Notes: a model not told the origin generated them from the sequence alone. A stretch of 49,893 nt of DNA from UMGS172 sp045636945 (GCA_045636945.1 JAZTYO010000027.1:1-49893); one strand, 5' to 3'; positions 25,003 through 35,052 are shown, counted from the first letter of the stretch. A program made the numbers and translations.

Positions 25003-26103
25003 TTGGCGGTTGAAAAGCAGAAAAAGCTACTTATAAACGTTGCATTTTATACTGTCACGGCGGTATTTGTCTATATTTCGGCGAGATTGCTGACGGGACC
25101 TCTATTGCCGTTTGCCATTGCATTTGGATTGGCAACGGTTTTGCAGGGAGCTATCCGTTGGCTTTGTGAAAAGTTTCGTTTCAAGAAAGGTTTCGCATCG
25201 GTGTCGCTTGTTTTAGCCGTGTACACTGTCATCGGTGTGGCGACAGTGTGGCTCGTAAGAGCACTGTACCGTCAGGTGTCAGACCTTGTCACAACCCTGC
25301 CTCAATACAGTGACAGTATATCAAAGGGCTTTTCGTATATCGCCGACAAAATAAAGGTTATTTTCGGCAGTATGCCCGAGATTTTTTCAGAGGATATACC
25401 CTCGACAGCCATCAGCACCCTTGCCGAAAATTTAGGTCAGGCCATATCGGATATCGCCACCGATTTCGCCAAGGCAATACCGTCGTTTTTGCTGTCGGTT
25501 GCCGTGACGGTAATTGCAGGAGCATATTTTGCCAAGGATTACGGCAAGATTACGGACTCGGTCAACCGACTTGTTCCCAAAAGCATACTCGAAAGATTGG
25601 TTTTTATAAAGGATGTCATTTTAAAAAAGCTTGGCAAGATGCTTAAAGGGTATCTCGTGATAGTGTCAATGACCTTTTTCGAACTGTTGGTCGGGTTGGG
25701 ATTGCTAAAGGTGAAATACGCCCTTATCATCGCTTTGGTGACGGCTATTGTTGACATACTCCCCGTTTTAGGCTCGGGGACTGTGCTTATCCCCTGGGCG
25801 GTTGTGTCGGGACTCTCGGGCAATGCAGGTAGGGCTATCGGTCTTGTGATACTTTATATCGTTGTCACGATTGTACGCAACGTCACCGAGCCTAAAATAA
25901 TCGGTTCAAAGCTTGGAATACACCCTGTTTTGATGTTGGCTGCCGTGTTTGTAGGATTGAAAATTTTTGGAGGCATTGGAGTCATCATCGTGCCTTTGGG
26001 CGTTGTGGTGGTCAAAAGCCTCCTTGAAAGCCGAAGCAATAATCAAAACCAAGACCATAATCCAAACCAAGGCAAAAGCAAAAGCCAACCCGATTCGCGT
26101 TAG
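25003..26103 (+). CDS. YtvI / AI-2E transporter-family membrane protein
   Basis: A 366-aa protein with about eight membrane spans: two near the N-terminus, one at ~65-85, a soluble stretch (95-150), then spans between 155 and 345. The late PVLGSGTVLIPWAVVS and EPKIIGSKLGIHPVLML segments are hallmarks of the AI-2E/YtvI family. In spore formers YtvI is a sporulation membrane protein; other members export small molecules. The start must be TTG at 25003, since TGA lies two codons earlier; the ribosome site is weak. The tail (after ~345) is polar, rich in Gln, Asn and Lys, and the stop is TAG. Confidence 0.8.
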   Translation: MAVEKQKKLLINVAFYTVTAVFVYISARLLTGPLLPFAIAFGLATVLQGAIRWLCEKFRFKKGFASVSLVLAVYTVIGVATVWLVRALYRQVSDLVTTLPQYSDSISKGFSYIADKIKVIFGSMPEIFSEDIPSTAISTLAENLGQAISDIATDFAKAIPSFLLSVAVTVIAGAYFAKDYGKITDSVNRLVPKSILERLVFIKDVILKKLGKMLKGYLVIVSMTFFELLVGLGLLKVKYALIIALVTAIVDILPVLGSGTVLIPWAVVSGLSGNAGRAIGLVILYIVVTIVRNVTEPKIIGSKLGIHPVLMLAAVFVGLKIFGGIGVIIVPLGVVVVKSLLESRSNNQNQDHNPNQGKSKSQPDSR

Positions 26104-26197
26104 ACTATGTAAACTAATACACTTCACAGTTGGTACGCTGAACTCTCCAAAATCGCAAAATCATAACTGTCTTCCGTGTCGGTAGTATCCGTATACA

Positions 26198-26226
26198 AAA
26201 AATCACCGTGCAATTTTGCACGGTGA
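26198..26226 (-). terminator. terminator of the surface-polymer operon
   Basis: TCACCGTGCA (26203-26212) pairs with TGCACGGTGA (26217-26226); on the minus strand the stem is followed by six T. It lies six bases after the glf stop. Confidence 0.88.
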
Positions 26227-26231
26227 ATGAT

Positions 26232-27332
26232 TTACAGTTCTTTTTTGCAAAGGTCGAGGGATGCGGCAATGACGGTATCCATATCGTAATACTTATACTC
26301 GCCCAAACGTCCGCCGAAGATAACGTTAGGCTCGTTCTCGGCCAACTTCTTATACTCGGCATAGAGATTGCCGTTTTTCTCGTCGTTTACGGGATAATAA
26401 GGCTCGTCACCAACCTTCCATTCGGAGCTATATTCACGGCTGATAACCGTCTTGGGTTGATTGCCAAACTCAAACCACTTATGCTCAATAATTCGGGTGT
26501 AAGGGGATTCGCTGTCGGTATAGTTTACAGCAGCGTTGCCTTGGAAATTAGGCGTATCAAGTACTTCTGTTTCAAATCTTACCGAACGGTACTCCAAAGC
26601 ACCCAACGAATAGTTGAAGTAAGCATCAATAGCACCTGTATAGACGATTTTGTCGGCCAAAGCATCATACTCTGATTTATTTTCGAGGTAATCAACTCCC
26701 AAACGAACCTCAATACCGTCCAACATATTTTCAACCATCTTTGTATATCCACCCATAGGAATACCCTGATACAAGGCGTTAAAATAGTTGTTGTCAAAGG
26801 TTAGTCGTACGGGCAGACGCTTGATGATAAACGAGGGCAATTCGGTGCAAGGACGACCCCACTGCTTTTCAGTATAACCCTTTATAAGCTTTTCGTAAAT
26901 ATCGGTACCGACCAAGGAAATGGCCTGCTCCTCCAAGTTTTTAGGCTCGATAATACCTGCTGTGGCACGTTGCTCCTCGATTTTGGCGGCAGCCTCGTCG
27001 GGAGTTACAACACCCCACATCTTATTGAAGGTATACATATTAAATGGTAACGAATAAAGCTCACCCTTGTAGTTTGCAACGGGGGAATTTGTGAAACGGT
27101 TGAACTCAGCAAATCGGTTTACATAATCCCAAACCTCTTTGTTGTTGGTGTGAAAAATATGTGCACCGTAAACGTGAACATTGATGTCCTCAATGCTCTT
27201 GGTATAAACGTTTCCTGCGATGTGGTCTCGTTTGTCGATAACCAAAACAGTTTTGCCGTGCTTCTTTGCCTGCTCGGCAAAAACCGCACCGTAAAGTCCT
27301 GCACCTACCACCAGATAATCGTACTTTTTCAT
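26232..27332 (-). CDS. glf: UDP-galactopyranose mutase
   Basis: Flavoprotein converting UDP-galactopyranose to UDP-galactofuranose, the donor of five-ring galactose in surface polymers. At 366 aa it has the normal length. The FAD-binding start YDYLVVGAGLYGAVFA is followed by DHIAGN, YGAHIFHT and the C-terminal FGGRLGEYKYYDMD motif of the family. Last gene of the polymer operon, 21 bases after the cytidylyltransferase gene, with a terminator immediately behind. Its presence predicts galactofuranose in the polymer. Confidence 0.96.
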   Translation of the reverse strand: MKKYDYLVVGAGLYGAVFAEQAKKHGKTVLVIDKRDHIAGNVYTKSIEDINVHVYGAHIFHTNNKEVWDYVNRFAEFNRFTNSPVANYKGELYSLPFNMYTFNKMWGVVTPDEAAAKIEEQRATAGIIEPKNLEEQAISLVGTDIYEKLIKGYTEKQWGRPCTELPSFIIKRLPVRLTFDNNYFNALYQGIPMGGYTKMVENMLDGIEVRLGVDYLENKSEYDALADKIVYTGAIDAYFNYSLGALEYRSVRFETEVLDTPNFQGNAAVNYTDSESPYTRIIEHKWFEFGNQPKTVISREYSSEWKVGDEPYYPVNDEKNGNLYAEYKKLAENEPNVIFGGRLGEYKYYDMDTVIAASLDLCKKEL

Positions 27333-27353
27333 AAAGGTCTCCTATAATTGAAC

Positions 27354-27749
27354 TCACTTGTTGTTAAGGTCGGTTTTGATTTGCGTTGTGCTGATTTCAG
27401 GAGTACGGGGCAGGTATACAACCTCAACTCCCTCGTCCTTCAGAAAATCAAACTTACCTTCCCAATCGTCACCCATTACAAAGGTGTCTATATGGTACTC
27501 GTGTACGTCTCTGACCTTTTGATCCCAACAGGTTTCGGGAATTACAAGGTCAACGTATCTAATAGCCTCAACCAATGTTTTTCTTTGTTCATAAGAGAAA
27601 TAGCACTTCTTCTGCTTCTCGTTCCAGTTGAACTCGTCGGTCGAAACAACTACAACAAGATAATCACCCAGTGCCTTAGCACGTTTGAGCAGATTTATGT
27701 GACCGTAATGTAAAAGGTCGAAGGTACCGTAGGTTATTACTCTTTTCAT
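27354..27749 (-). CDS. tagD: glycerol-3-phosphate cytidylyltransferase
   Basis: Makes CDP-glycerol from CTP and glycerol-3-phosphate. At 131 aa it contains GTFDLLHYGHINLL with the HxGH nucleotide motif (~residues 8-21) and the RTPEISTT motif near 118. The product is the substrate of the phosphotransferase encoded at 29022. The start codon overlaps the flippase stop by four bases (ATGA), so the genes are translationally coupled. Confidence 0.93.
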   Translation of the reverse strand: MKRVITYGTFDLLHYGHINLLKRAKALGDYLVVVVSTDEFNWNEKQKKCYFSYEQRKTLVEAIRYVDLVIPETCWDQKVRDVHEYHIDTFVMGDDWEGKFDFLKDEGVEVVYLPRTPEISTTQIKTDLNNK

Positions 27750-29029
27750 ATATTATCCTCCAAAGACTCGGTGGTATTTGCGGTGGCTTTTAAACGATTG
27801 CGGTTTTTGATGACCACAATGATTCGTATGGTCAGTATCGTAAACTCGGTAATGCAGGTCGCAATACATATTGTCTTAACGCTCATAATTCCGACAAAGT
27901 AAAGAACAGCCAACTGAACGGCGTGCAAAACAGCGCCGATAATTACCGAGATGTTGGCATATTTAGCAAGTCCCAACGGGGACAGTACGGGAAAGCCGAA
28001 AATATACGTTGGCAGACTTATTGCTACTATAGGCAACAAAAGTCTTAAATACGGCGCAGAGCCCGCGAACTCTTCGCCAAAAAGCAAAACACAAAACGGC
28101 TCGGCAAAGATGAACACCCCGGTACAGCCCAAAATTATAAGTGGCATAAGGAAAACGAGCACCTTTTTGACCAGCTTATAATCCTTGTTTTTGACCATAT
28201 AGGGGTACATACTGTCAGCAATAGGTGAAAACGCACTTCGGGCAGTGGTCATCAGCTTCTCCGACGAGGAGTAAAGACCGACGGTTGGCCCTGCCGGATA
28301 CAGTGCTTTTATTATAACCGTATTGGTTGCGCCATAAACACTTGTGGCAATTCGCGACCAGAAATAACTGCTTGAGCGCTTGAAAGTTTTCCATATAAAC
28401 CCCCATTCAACCGACATAAAACGTACGCCAATACGCTTATATACGTCAAAATAGGTCCAAACACAAGCGCCGATAGCACCCAAGCTATTAAGCAACGGTA
28501 CAATATAATAATCCTCGGGGCTTCTGAGGAAAATGAATATTGCAACGGTAAAAAACGCCTTGACCGAAACGGCACGCACCGTTATGGCCGACATTTTCTC
28601 GATTCCACGATACAAAAAGTCAGGCAAAAGCGCGTTTATAAAGGTCGAAGCAAAGTAAAGCATATAAAGAAGTATATCTTCCTTCAGTTTCGGGACCGAC
28701 ATACAAAGCGCCAATACAACAACCAAAGCAATAGCGCCTAGTCCTAATTTACAGACCGTGACGGCCGACAAAATTCGAGACATTTCGCGTTTATCGTCAC
28801 GGTTGTTGGAGACGTCCTCGGTCGACGACAATAGAAATCCAAAATCGAGGAACAATTGAACGTATATAGCGCAAGCCGATGCAAAGCCGAGAATTCCAAA
28901 TGCAACGGGACCTAAAACACGGGTCTGGTACGGCATTGTTATAAAGTTGAAAACGTATCCCGAAAAGGTCAAGATATAAAGCATTACCGTGTTTTTCAGC
29001 AGGTTGCCTTTTTTGTTTATCTTAGCCAT
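27746..29029 (-). CDS. oligosaccharide flippase (Wzx-like)
   Basis: A 427-aa polytopic protein of the polysaccharide-export/MOP superfamily, with ~12 membrane spans and the family's opening pattern NTVMLYILTFSGYVFNFITMPYQ (interrupted here by notation) around residues 13-35. It likely moves the lipid-linked repeat unit across the membrane for the Wzy-like polymerase. The ATG at 29029 overlaps the end of the preceding gene by eight bases, and its own stop overlaps tagD. Sugar specificity cannot be read from the sequence. Confidence 0.85.
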   Translation of the reverse strand: MAKINKKGNLLKNTVMLYILTFSGYVFNFITMPYQTRVLGPVAFGILGFASACAIYVQLFLDFGFLLSSTEDVSNNRDDKREMSRILSAVTVCKLGLGAIALVVVLALCMSVPKLKEDILLYMLYFASTFINALLPDFLYRGIEKMSAITVRAVSVKAFFTVAIFIFLRSPEDYYIVPLLNSLGAIGACVWTYFDVYKRIGVRFMSVEWGFIWKTFKRSSSYFWSRIATSVYGATNTVIIKALYPAGPTVGLYSSSEKLMTTARSAFSPIADSMYPYMVKNKDYKLVKKVLVFLMPLIILGCTGVFIFAEPFCVLLFGEEFAGSAPYLRLLLPIVAISLPTYIFGFPVLSPLGLAKYANISVIIGAVLHAVQLAVLYFVGIMSVKTICIATCITEFTILTIRIIVVIKNRNRLKATANTTESLEDNI

Positions 29030-30179
29030 CTATCTCTTTCAAAATCCTTTCGGCAACCGATTTCGATGCGGTGCCATTTTCACAAAAGCCGATTTGTTTA
29101 TTAAAGGCATCAAGCCTTTCAAGATAACCGTCAGAATCAAAGTTTTCTATGCGATCCAACAACTGTTCGTTGCTTTCGGCCAAGTCGAACGGCAGCTTTC
29201 TGATATCAAAATAGAAATTGCGGTCAGCGGCATAGCTTTGAATATCGTTGGCAAATAACATAACCGGCTTGTTGATGAGTCCTGCATCAAACATAACGCT
29301 TGAATAATCAGATATTACCATATCGCAGGCAGGAATCAGCTCATAAAGGTCGGGGTAATTGGTTCCGCTGAAAATCCTATCGGAATATTTTATGAAATCC
29401 GCCTTGTCCGACACGTTGGGGTGCAATCGCATACAGAATACCCAACTGTCCCCCGTTTTCTTTTCCAAAGCGTCCAAAACGGCCTCGAAATCCATATTGT
29501 AACAATCAAGGTTACCGTCGGCGCGGAAGGTCGGCGCATACAAAATAATCTTTTTATCGGCAGGGATGCCCAAAGAGGCTTTGACCTTCAGTTGCTTTTC
29601 GGAATCGGTATTGAAAAGTGCATCAGAACGTGGCGAACCGCATTCTAAAATCTCTCCGTCAAACCAGAAGGCTTTTTTACAAAGCTCGGTAAAAAATCTG
29701 CAACCCGAAAGAATAACGTTGGCCATTTCCGAGTCGTTTTTAGCACCTGCAACGTAAAAATCGTCGAGGTTTTCTTGGGCGTCCTGCTCGATTCGTTTCA
29801 AGGCAACGGTGCCATGCCACGTTTGAACGTAAAACTGTTTTTTGCGTTTGGTAACACCTGCGTTTTTACGGCTATTATCTATCCACGCACCTGCGGTGGC
29901 TAATTCCCAAAGATATTTTATGCTATTGTAATCAACAGCGCGGATATTTTCGGGCAAGGTGTCAGCAAACTGTGACTTTACTCCCCACACTACATCCAAT
30001 TCAGGGTCAAGGCTCAACAAAGCTTCAGCCAAAGCCTTGCCGTTGTCACCGTAGCCCTTACCGAAATAACTGCATATAACTATCTTTTTACGGTTTATGG
30101 GGCAAACCCTGAAGGCCGTCATCATAAGCTTGATGGCAAGGTGCTTGACCTTCATTTTGAGAGTATACGGCTTAGCCAC
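29022..30179 (-). CDS. CDP-glycerol glycerophosphotransferase (TagB/TagF-like)
   Basis: A 385-aa membrane-associated enzyme transferring glycerol-phosphate from CDP-glycerol to a lipid-linked sugar. Family markers: YVQTWHGT (about residue 118), GSPRSDALF, the late HPN motif and SDYSSVMFDAGL near 285. A basic amphipathic N-terminus suggests membrane contact. The GTG at 30179 (nine bases after AAAGG) is preferred to the GTG at 30188, which abuts that site. Together with tagD it shows glycerol-phosphate decoration or linkage in the polymer. Confidence 0.85.
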   Translation of the reverse strand: MAKPYTLKMKVKHLAIKLMMTAFRVCPINRKKIVICSYFGKGYGDNGKALAEALLSLDPELDVVWGVKSQFADTLPENIRAVDYNSIKYLWELATAGAWIDNSRKNAGVTKRKKQFYVQTWHGTVALKRIEQDAQENLDDFYVAGAKNDSEMANVILSGCRFFTELCKKAFWFDGEILECGSPRSDALFNTDSEKQLKVKASLGIPADKKIILYAPTFRADGNLDCYNMDFEAVLDALEKKTGDSWVFCMRLHPNVSDKADFIKYSDRIFSGTNYPDLYELIPACDMVISDYSSVMFDAGLINKPVMLFANDIQSYAADRNFYFDIRKLPFDLAESNEQLLDRIENFDSDGYLERLDAFNKQIGFCENGTASKSVAERILKEIDG

Positions 30180-30202
30180 AAACGACACCCTTTCTTAAGA
30201 AA

Positions 30203-31654
30203 TCAGATTTTTATCGTTGCGTCATCACGCTTGACACACTGCATATATGCGATGGCATAACCAAGCATAGCGAATGCAACAACCGATATGCCGGACAGAT
30301 AGTAGAACAGGCTTGAAATAAACATACCGCCTGCCAAGGCACTTAAAACAATCAGCATCAGAATGCCGACGGTGAACAACGTGCCGGTGTTTTTAAATCT
30401 CAATACGAACGCATCCTTTGCGCAAAGTGCAAAGAAAGCAAGCAATAAAAGGAAGCCTATGATACCGTTGCCCATAAGCAGTTCCATATAACTGTTATGT
30501 ATCGAACGCTCGGAAATCACCATAGTGCTGTCCATCTCGGTCGCGATAGTGTGGTAGCTTCTGGGGCCTACTCCGATAACGGGGTTCTTTTTAAGCACCT
30601 TGAATCCTTCTCCCCACATTTCAAGACGGCCGTTGGAAATGTCATCCTTGGCGCTTATATCCTCACGGTCGAGCGATGCGATTTCGTCCTCTACGGGTGT
30701 ATCGGTCGAATCGGTTCCGCTTGAGCCCTTTACAAGATGCGATATGCCGTATTGGGCATATGGGAGTACCTTTTTGGCTCCCGAAATACAAAGTGAACAA
30801 GCGCCAACCATCAAAACAGCTAAAACCAAGGCAACGGCCTCTCTCACAAGACGCTTCTCGGCAATGAACTTCCTGATTTTTTTGACCGAAATATACCACA
30901 CGCCGACAAATACCAAGAACAAAAGTATCATCTTGGCCATTCTCGAGTTGGAAAGCACGACGTAAAGCGATTGCAATACGATATTTGTAATATGAAGAGC
31001 CTTGACCCATTTCTTTTTGGTGGTCATCATCATATAAATTGCGAAGCAGATAACCATAATAGCGATTGCAGCGGCAAAGTTAGGGTCGACGAAAACACCC
31101 CACAAACGCATAACAACGGCACCGTCATCAACACGGACGAAGCCCTGATTTACCAACGACGGGTCACCCCATATATAATTAGTCTGGGTATATGTGATAT
31201 CAAGGAAATACATTCCGAGCGAAATAATAACGCATATCATCCACAACGCGCCCAAGGCACTACCGATAGCCGTAACATCGCGCCTTATTCTCTCCTTGGA
31301 CATTCGGTTGCCTACAGCAAACAGCACGAAGAATTGGATAAACATATTAGCGGCAGCCTTTATATTCTCAGTAAAATTATACGACCTGTAAACAAGTATT
31401 GAAACCCCTGTTGCAACAAACAATGCTACAAGCAACCAAATATACTTGGTTTTTAAAACGTTTCTGAAAAAAATGATATCCCAAAGAAAAATAACACCTG
31501 CGCCGCCGATTACAAGAAGATTAAAAATTCCATTCATAAACAACGGCTGTGTTGCAACGATTACCTGACGTGCAAGCGCATAAAGTAGAACACATATGAT
31601 ATACACAAGGCGCACATTGTAAAAAGCGTTTTCATTTCTCAAAAGCTTTGTCAT
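30203..31654 (-). CDS. O-antigen ligase / Wzy-type polymerase
   Basis: A 483-aa protein with about 12 membrane spans and a large external loop around residues 310-400 rich in Asp, Ser and Thr. The loop contains IHNSYMELLMGNGIIGF, the Wzy_C motif of O-antigen ligases and polymerases. In a Gram-positive it most likely polymerises repeat units outside the membrane. 23 bases separate it from the downstream phosphotransferase gene. Low sequence conservation is usual for this family. Confidence 0.82.
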   Translation of the reverse strand: MTKLLRNENAFYNVRLVYIICVLLYALARQVIVATQPLFMNGIFNLLVIGGAGVIFLWDIIFFRNVLKTKYIWLLVALFVATGVSILVYRSYNFTENIKAAANMFIQFFVLFAVGNRMSKERIRRDVTAIGSALGALWMICVIISLGMYFLDITYTQTNYIWGDPSLVNQGFVRVDDGAVVMRLWGVFVDPNFAAAIAIMVICFAIYMMMTTKKKWVKALHITNIVLQSLYVVLSNSRMAKMILLFLVFVGVWYISVKKIRKFIAEKRLVREAVALVLAVLMVGACSLCISGAKKVLPYAQYGISHLVKGSSGTDSTDTPVEDEIASLDREDISAKDDISNGRLEMWGEGFKVLKKNPVIGVGPRSYHTIATEMDSTMVISERSIHNSYMELLMGNGIIGFLLLLAFFALCAKDAFVLRFKNTGTLFTVGILMLIVLSALAGGMFISSLFYYLSGISVVAFAMLGYAIAYMQCVKRDDATIKI

Positions 31655-31669
31655 AAAATCACCTCAAAA

Positions 31670-32719
31670 TCATCCCTTGACCTTTTTGACCAATGGTAAT
31701 ACCTTTTGCTGCGCAAAATTAACCATAGAACAGAGTCGGACTATACTTCCGACCTTTTCCTTTTTCATGAGCTTCACAATAGTGGTGAATATTCTGCCCT
31801 TGGGCTCGTAGGTTTCAAGTACTCTTTGAGTAACCTCATCCTGAAGCATTTCCAAAGCCAATCGCTTTTGCTCCTTTCGGCAAAGCTTTGCCGATTTTGA
31901 GCGGTTACGTACAACCGCCGAAACATAGTGCTTGACGTAGCCTTTAAGTATCTGCTGTTGGCATTCTCCCGTCAAGGCGCCGTGCGACTCCAAAAACGCC
32001 TCCTCCAGTGAGAATTTGCGCTTAAAGAGTTCAAAAAATTGGGGGTTATAACTGCTTGCCAAGGTTACGTGTGTCGGCTTGCGATAGAAGTAGAAATCCT
32101 CGTCGACCGAGCGGACCTTTTCGGCAAAGCCGAACACCTCAATGTTGTAAAGGAAGTCCTCGATAAGCTTGGTTTTTTCAAATCTTGTAGGCAAGCTTTG
32201 TATAAATTCTCTGCGATAAGCCTTATTCCAAGCGTATTGGAACACGCGTGCCTTCGACAAACGGCGGAACATCTCGGCCATTTCGTCACGAGTGGCGGCA
32301 TAGAAGTTTTCGGGCAACAGCCTCTCTGTACGGACGGTTTTACCCTTTTTATTTTCATAGCAAAGACGCATACCGTATACCAAAATATCGGGCTCGTCCT
32401 TCAACTCTTCAAGGCAACGCTCAAGCGTTTTAGGGTCGATAGTATCATCAGAATCCGCAAAAATAACATAGTCTCCCTTCGCCGCCTCTAGTCCTGTGTT
32501 ACGTGCAAAGCCCAAGCCCTCGTTCTGAGGCTTATGGATAACACGTATACGGCTATCGCTTTGCGCGTAGCCGTCACACATTGCGGGACAGTTGTCGGGA
32601 GAGCTGTCGTCAACCAATATAATTTCAAAGTCGGTATAGGTCTGTTTCAAAAGGGAATTGACGCACTCGTCAAGATACTTCTCAACACCGTATACCGGAA
32701 CAACGATTGAAAAGCGCAT
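31670..32719 (-). CDS. family 2 glycosyltransferase
   Basis: A 349-aa GT-A enzyme. The opening SIVVPVYGVEKYLDECVNSLL, split by the variable part, and VDDSSPDNC are typical; the metal-binding motif is FADSDD near residue 92. No membrane span is obvious; a C-terminal helical region (~230-349) probably binds acceptor or membrane. Second-to-third step in repeat-unit assembly is likely; donor and acceptor sugars are unknown. AAAGGAA precedes the ATG, and the gene starts three bases after its neighbour. Confidence 0.9.
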   Translation of the reverse strand: MRFSIVVPVYGVEKYLDECVNSLLKQTYTDFEIILVDDSSPDNCPAMCDGYAQSDSRIRVIHKPQNEGLGFARNTGLEAAKGDYVIFADSDDTIDPKTLERCLEELKDEPDILVYGMRLCYENKKGKTVRTERLLPENFYAATRDEMAEMFRRLSKARVFQYAWNKAYRREFIQSLPTRFEKTKLIEDFLYNIEVFGFAEKVRSVDEDFYFYRKPTHVTLASSYNPQFFELFKRKFSLEEAFLESHGALTGECQQQILKGYVKHYVSAVVRNRSKSAKLCRKEQKRLALEMLQDEVTQRVLETYEPKGRIFTTIVKLMKKEKVGSIVRLCSMVNFAQQKVLPLVKKVKG

Positions 32720-32722
32720 AAA

Positions 32723-33484
32723 TTAAATTCCTTTATACTTTTTAAGACCCATTATGCCCCAACGGATGAGGTTAATTGTACTTTTTACGACACCAAGCTT
32801 CAGATAATCACGGTAGAAGCGGTACTGCTTTTTAATAAGCTTCTTCTTATTACCTGTGGTAGAGTTGGCCAATACGCGGTAACGTGCAAGCAGTCTCTGA
32901 TTGCCGTATGCCTTATCCTCTAATTTCACGATGTCGAGCCAATATGCATAGTCGTCACGCATACTCTTGAGTTCTTCTCTGAGGTATACCTTACCGTGTC
33001 TTTCAAGATTATAAAGACCACTGAGGCAACCGATATAGTTAGTAACCATCATATCCTTGGTGGTAATCTCGGGACGGCAGATAACGGGATTGAGAATCTC
33101 ATTGCCGTTTTCGTCAATGCATTTATAAGAGCAGTAAACACAAACTGCATCCTTCTCGGTCATAAATGCAACCTGCTCGGTGAGGAAATCGGGCTCCCAA
33201 AGGTCGTCAGCGTCAAGCAGTGCGATATACTGACCCTCAGCATTTCTGATGCCGTTGTTTCGGGCTGCTGCCGAACCTGCATTAGCCTGCTGCAGAAATT
33301 TGATACGGCTATCCTTTTCCATATAAGCCTTTACAATTTCGGCCGAATTGTCCTTCGAACCGTCGTCAATGATAATCATTTCCCAATCCTTATAGGTCTG
33401 GGCCAAAACCGAATCGATGGTTTCGGAAATATACTTTGCACCGTTATAGCACGGCGTAATAATTGATACAAGTCCTGCAGTCAT
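32723..33484 (-). CDS. family 2 glycosyltransferase
   Basis: A 253-aa GT2 enzyme, shorter than its neighbour and similar to WcaA/EpsE-like transferases. VSIITPCYNGAKYI starts the fold, IIDDGSKDNS follows, and LLDADDLW (~residues 94-101) supplies the DxD metal site. Its place directly behind the priming transferase suggests it adds the second sugar (inference). AAAGGAG precedes the ATG at good spacing; it is 12 bases from the priming gene. Confidence 0.9.
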   Translation of the reverse strand: MTAGLVSIITPCYNGAKYISETIDSVLAQTYKDWEMIIIDDGSKDNSAEIVKAYMEKDSRIKFLQQANAGSAAARNNGIRNAEGQYIALLDADDLWEPDFLTEQVAFMTEKDAVCVYCSYKCIDENGNEILNPVICRPEITTKDMMVTNYIGCLSGLYNLERHGKVYLREELKSMRDDYAYWLDIVKLEDKAYGNQRLLARYRVLANSTTGNKKKLIKKQYRFYRDYLKLGVVKSTINLIRWGIMGLKKYKGI

Positions 33485-33496
33485 TTTGGTTCTCCT

Positions 33497-34924
33497 TTAT
33501 TTATCCGAGGCATCTCCGTTTTCCTGACGGATTTCCTCAAGTAGTTCGTTTTTAAGATTTTCATTTTCCTTTGCGACGTCAATACCCTCGGTACTGTCCT
33601 TGCTGAACATAATCTTAACGGTAAGAATAATGAGCTTGATATCCAAAAGCAAGGAATAATTCTCAATATACATCATATCAAGTCTTAACTTGTCGTAAGG
33701 ACTTGTGTTGTACTTTCCGTAAATCTGAGCATATCCCGTAAGACCCCCCTTTACCTTCATACGGTAAACAAACTCGGGCATATCTTTACAGAACTCATCG
33801 ACAAATGCCTGCCGTTCAGGTCGAGGACCTACAACCGACATATCACCCTTCAGGATATTGAGCACCTGAGGCAGCTCGTCAAGTCGGGTTGCACGAATGA
33901 ACTTACCAACCTTGGTAATTCTCGGGTCGTTACCTGAAGCCAATACAACACCTGTATGCTTTTCGGCATCAGTGACCATACTGCGGAACTTGAGAATTTC
34001 AAACTCGCGTCCGTTAAGTGTAAGTCTTTTCTGCTTGTAGAAAACGGGACCGCGGTCCTCTATCTTGATTGCAAGGGCTACAAGCAACATAACAGGTAAA
34101 GCAATGATGGTTACGATAAGGCTCAAAACAATGTCCAGCAAACGCTTCCAGAAACGCTGGGCAAGCGAGATTCCCGTGCCTTTGAGTAAAAGCAATGGCG
34201 TATCAAACAACTTAACCTCTTTTCCTCCGCGGATGATGATATCCGAAATCTTGGGAACGGCATAAACACGGAGCTGATTCTTGTAACAGAACTTCAGAAT
34301 GTCGTTTCTTCTCTGTGGTGCAAGGTCGTTAATAACAACGGCATCGTACTTTACAATCTCGGCACAAATCTTATCGAAATCGTCATTGGCATCGATAAGC
34401 TTAGTGATGTTATACTTATCACGGCGGGCATCCATCTTAATCTTAAGTCCGACAGCATTGTCGGTACCGTAGATGAGCACCATATTATGCGGAGCATACA
34501 GCTTGTGATATATTCTTGAATATATGAATATCAAAAATACCGCAGCAACCAGCTGAACACCGGTAAGTCCCAACATAGGCAACGGCGATACCATCTTATT
34601 AGCAATAAGGCTTAATTGGAAATAGGTAATAAAGTTGACCATCAAAAGAGCTATACCCTGTCCTAAGCCTATATCAAGCGACCTCAAGTGACCGAACTTG
34701 AAGCAGTCGAGGTTGTTGAACACAAGCACCAACAACAAAGCATAAACGCCTGCGAGAACGTATTTGCCGTTGTAGTAGTAATCAGGGAATGGGCCACCAT
34801 CGTAGCCATAGTAATTACGCCACAAAAAATAGTAGAGGACCGACAAAACGATGACCTCAAATATACACTCAATACTGCGAACTAAGCTCTTGGCATCTTC
34901 GCGTCGATTTTTCTTGTTTTCCAA
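33497..34924 (-). CDS. polyprenyl glycosylphosphotransferase (priming sugar transferase)
   Basis: Puts the first sugar-phosphate on undecaprenyl phosphate. Four membrane spans and a Rossmann-like domain fill residues ~15-240, then a fifth hydrophobic segment (~258-285) leads into the bacterial sugar transferase domain with FYKQKRL, ILKFRSM, RATRLDELPQ and VGPRPER motifs. The TTG at 34924 (reading MENKKNRRED...) with AAGGAAGTG upstream is preferred to an in-frame TTG at 34972. The length is 475 aa. First gene of the eight-gene operon; a promoter lies ~130 bases upstream. Confidence 0.92.
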   Translation of the reverse strand: MENKKNRREDAKSLVRSIECIFEVIVLSVLYYFLWRNYYGYDGGPFPDYYYNGKYVLAGVYALLLVLVFNNLDCFKFGHLRSLDIGLGQGIALLMVNFITYFQLSLIANKMVSPLPMLGLTGVQLVAAVFLIFIYSRIYHKLYAPHNMVLIYGTDNAVGLKIKMDARRDKYNITKLIDANDDFDKICAEIVKYDAVVINDLAPQRRNDILKFCYKNQLRVYAVPKISDIIIRGGKEVKLFDTPLLLLKGTGISLAQRFWKRLLDIVLSLIVTIIALPVMLLVALAIKIEDRGPVFYKQKRLTLNGREFEILKFRSMVTDAEKHTGVVLASGNDPRITKVGKFIRATRLDELPQVLNILKGDMSVVGPRPERQAFVDEFCKDMPEFVYRMKVKGGLTGYAQIYGKYNTSPYDKLRLDMMYIENYSLLLDIKLIILTVKIMFSKDSTEGIDVAKENENLKNELLEEIRQENGDASDK

Positions 34925-35052
34925 AATGCTACACTTCCTTACACATTTACAAACCAATATTAGTTTGACCAAACAAAGCTCGGTGTAACCGATTGACCTT
35001 AATTCTCAACAGCCAATCGCGGCCTGTAAAACTGCGCAATTAGCTATTGTGA

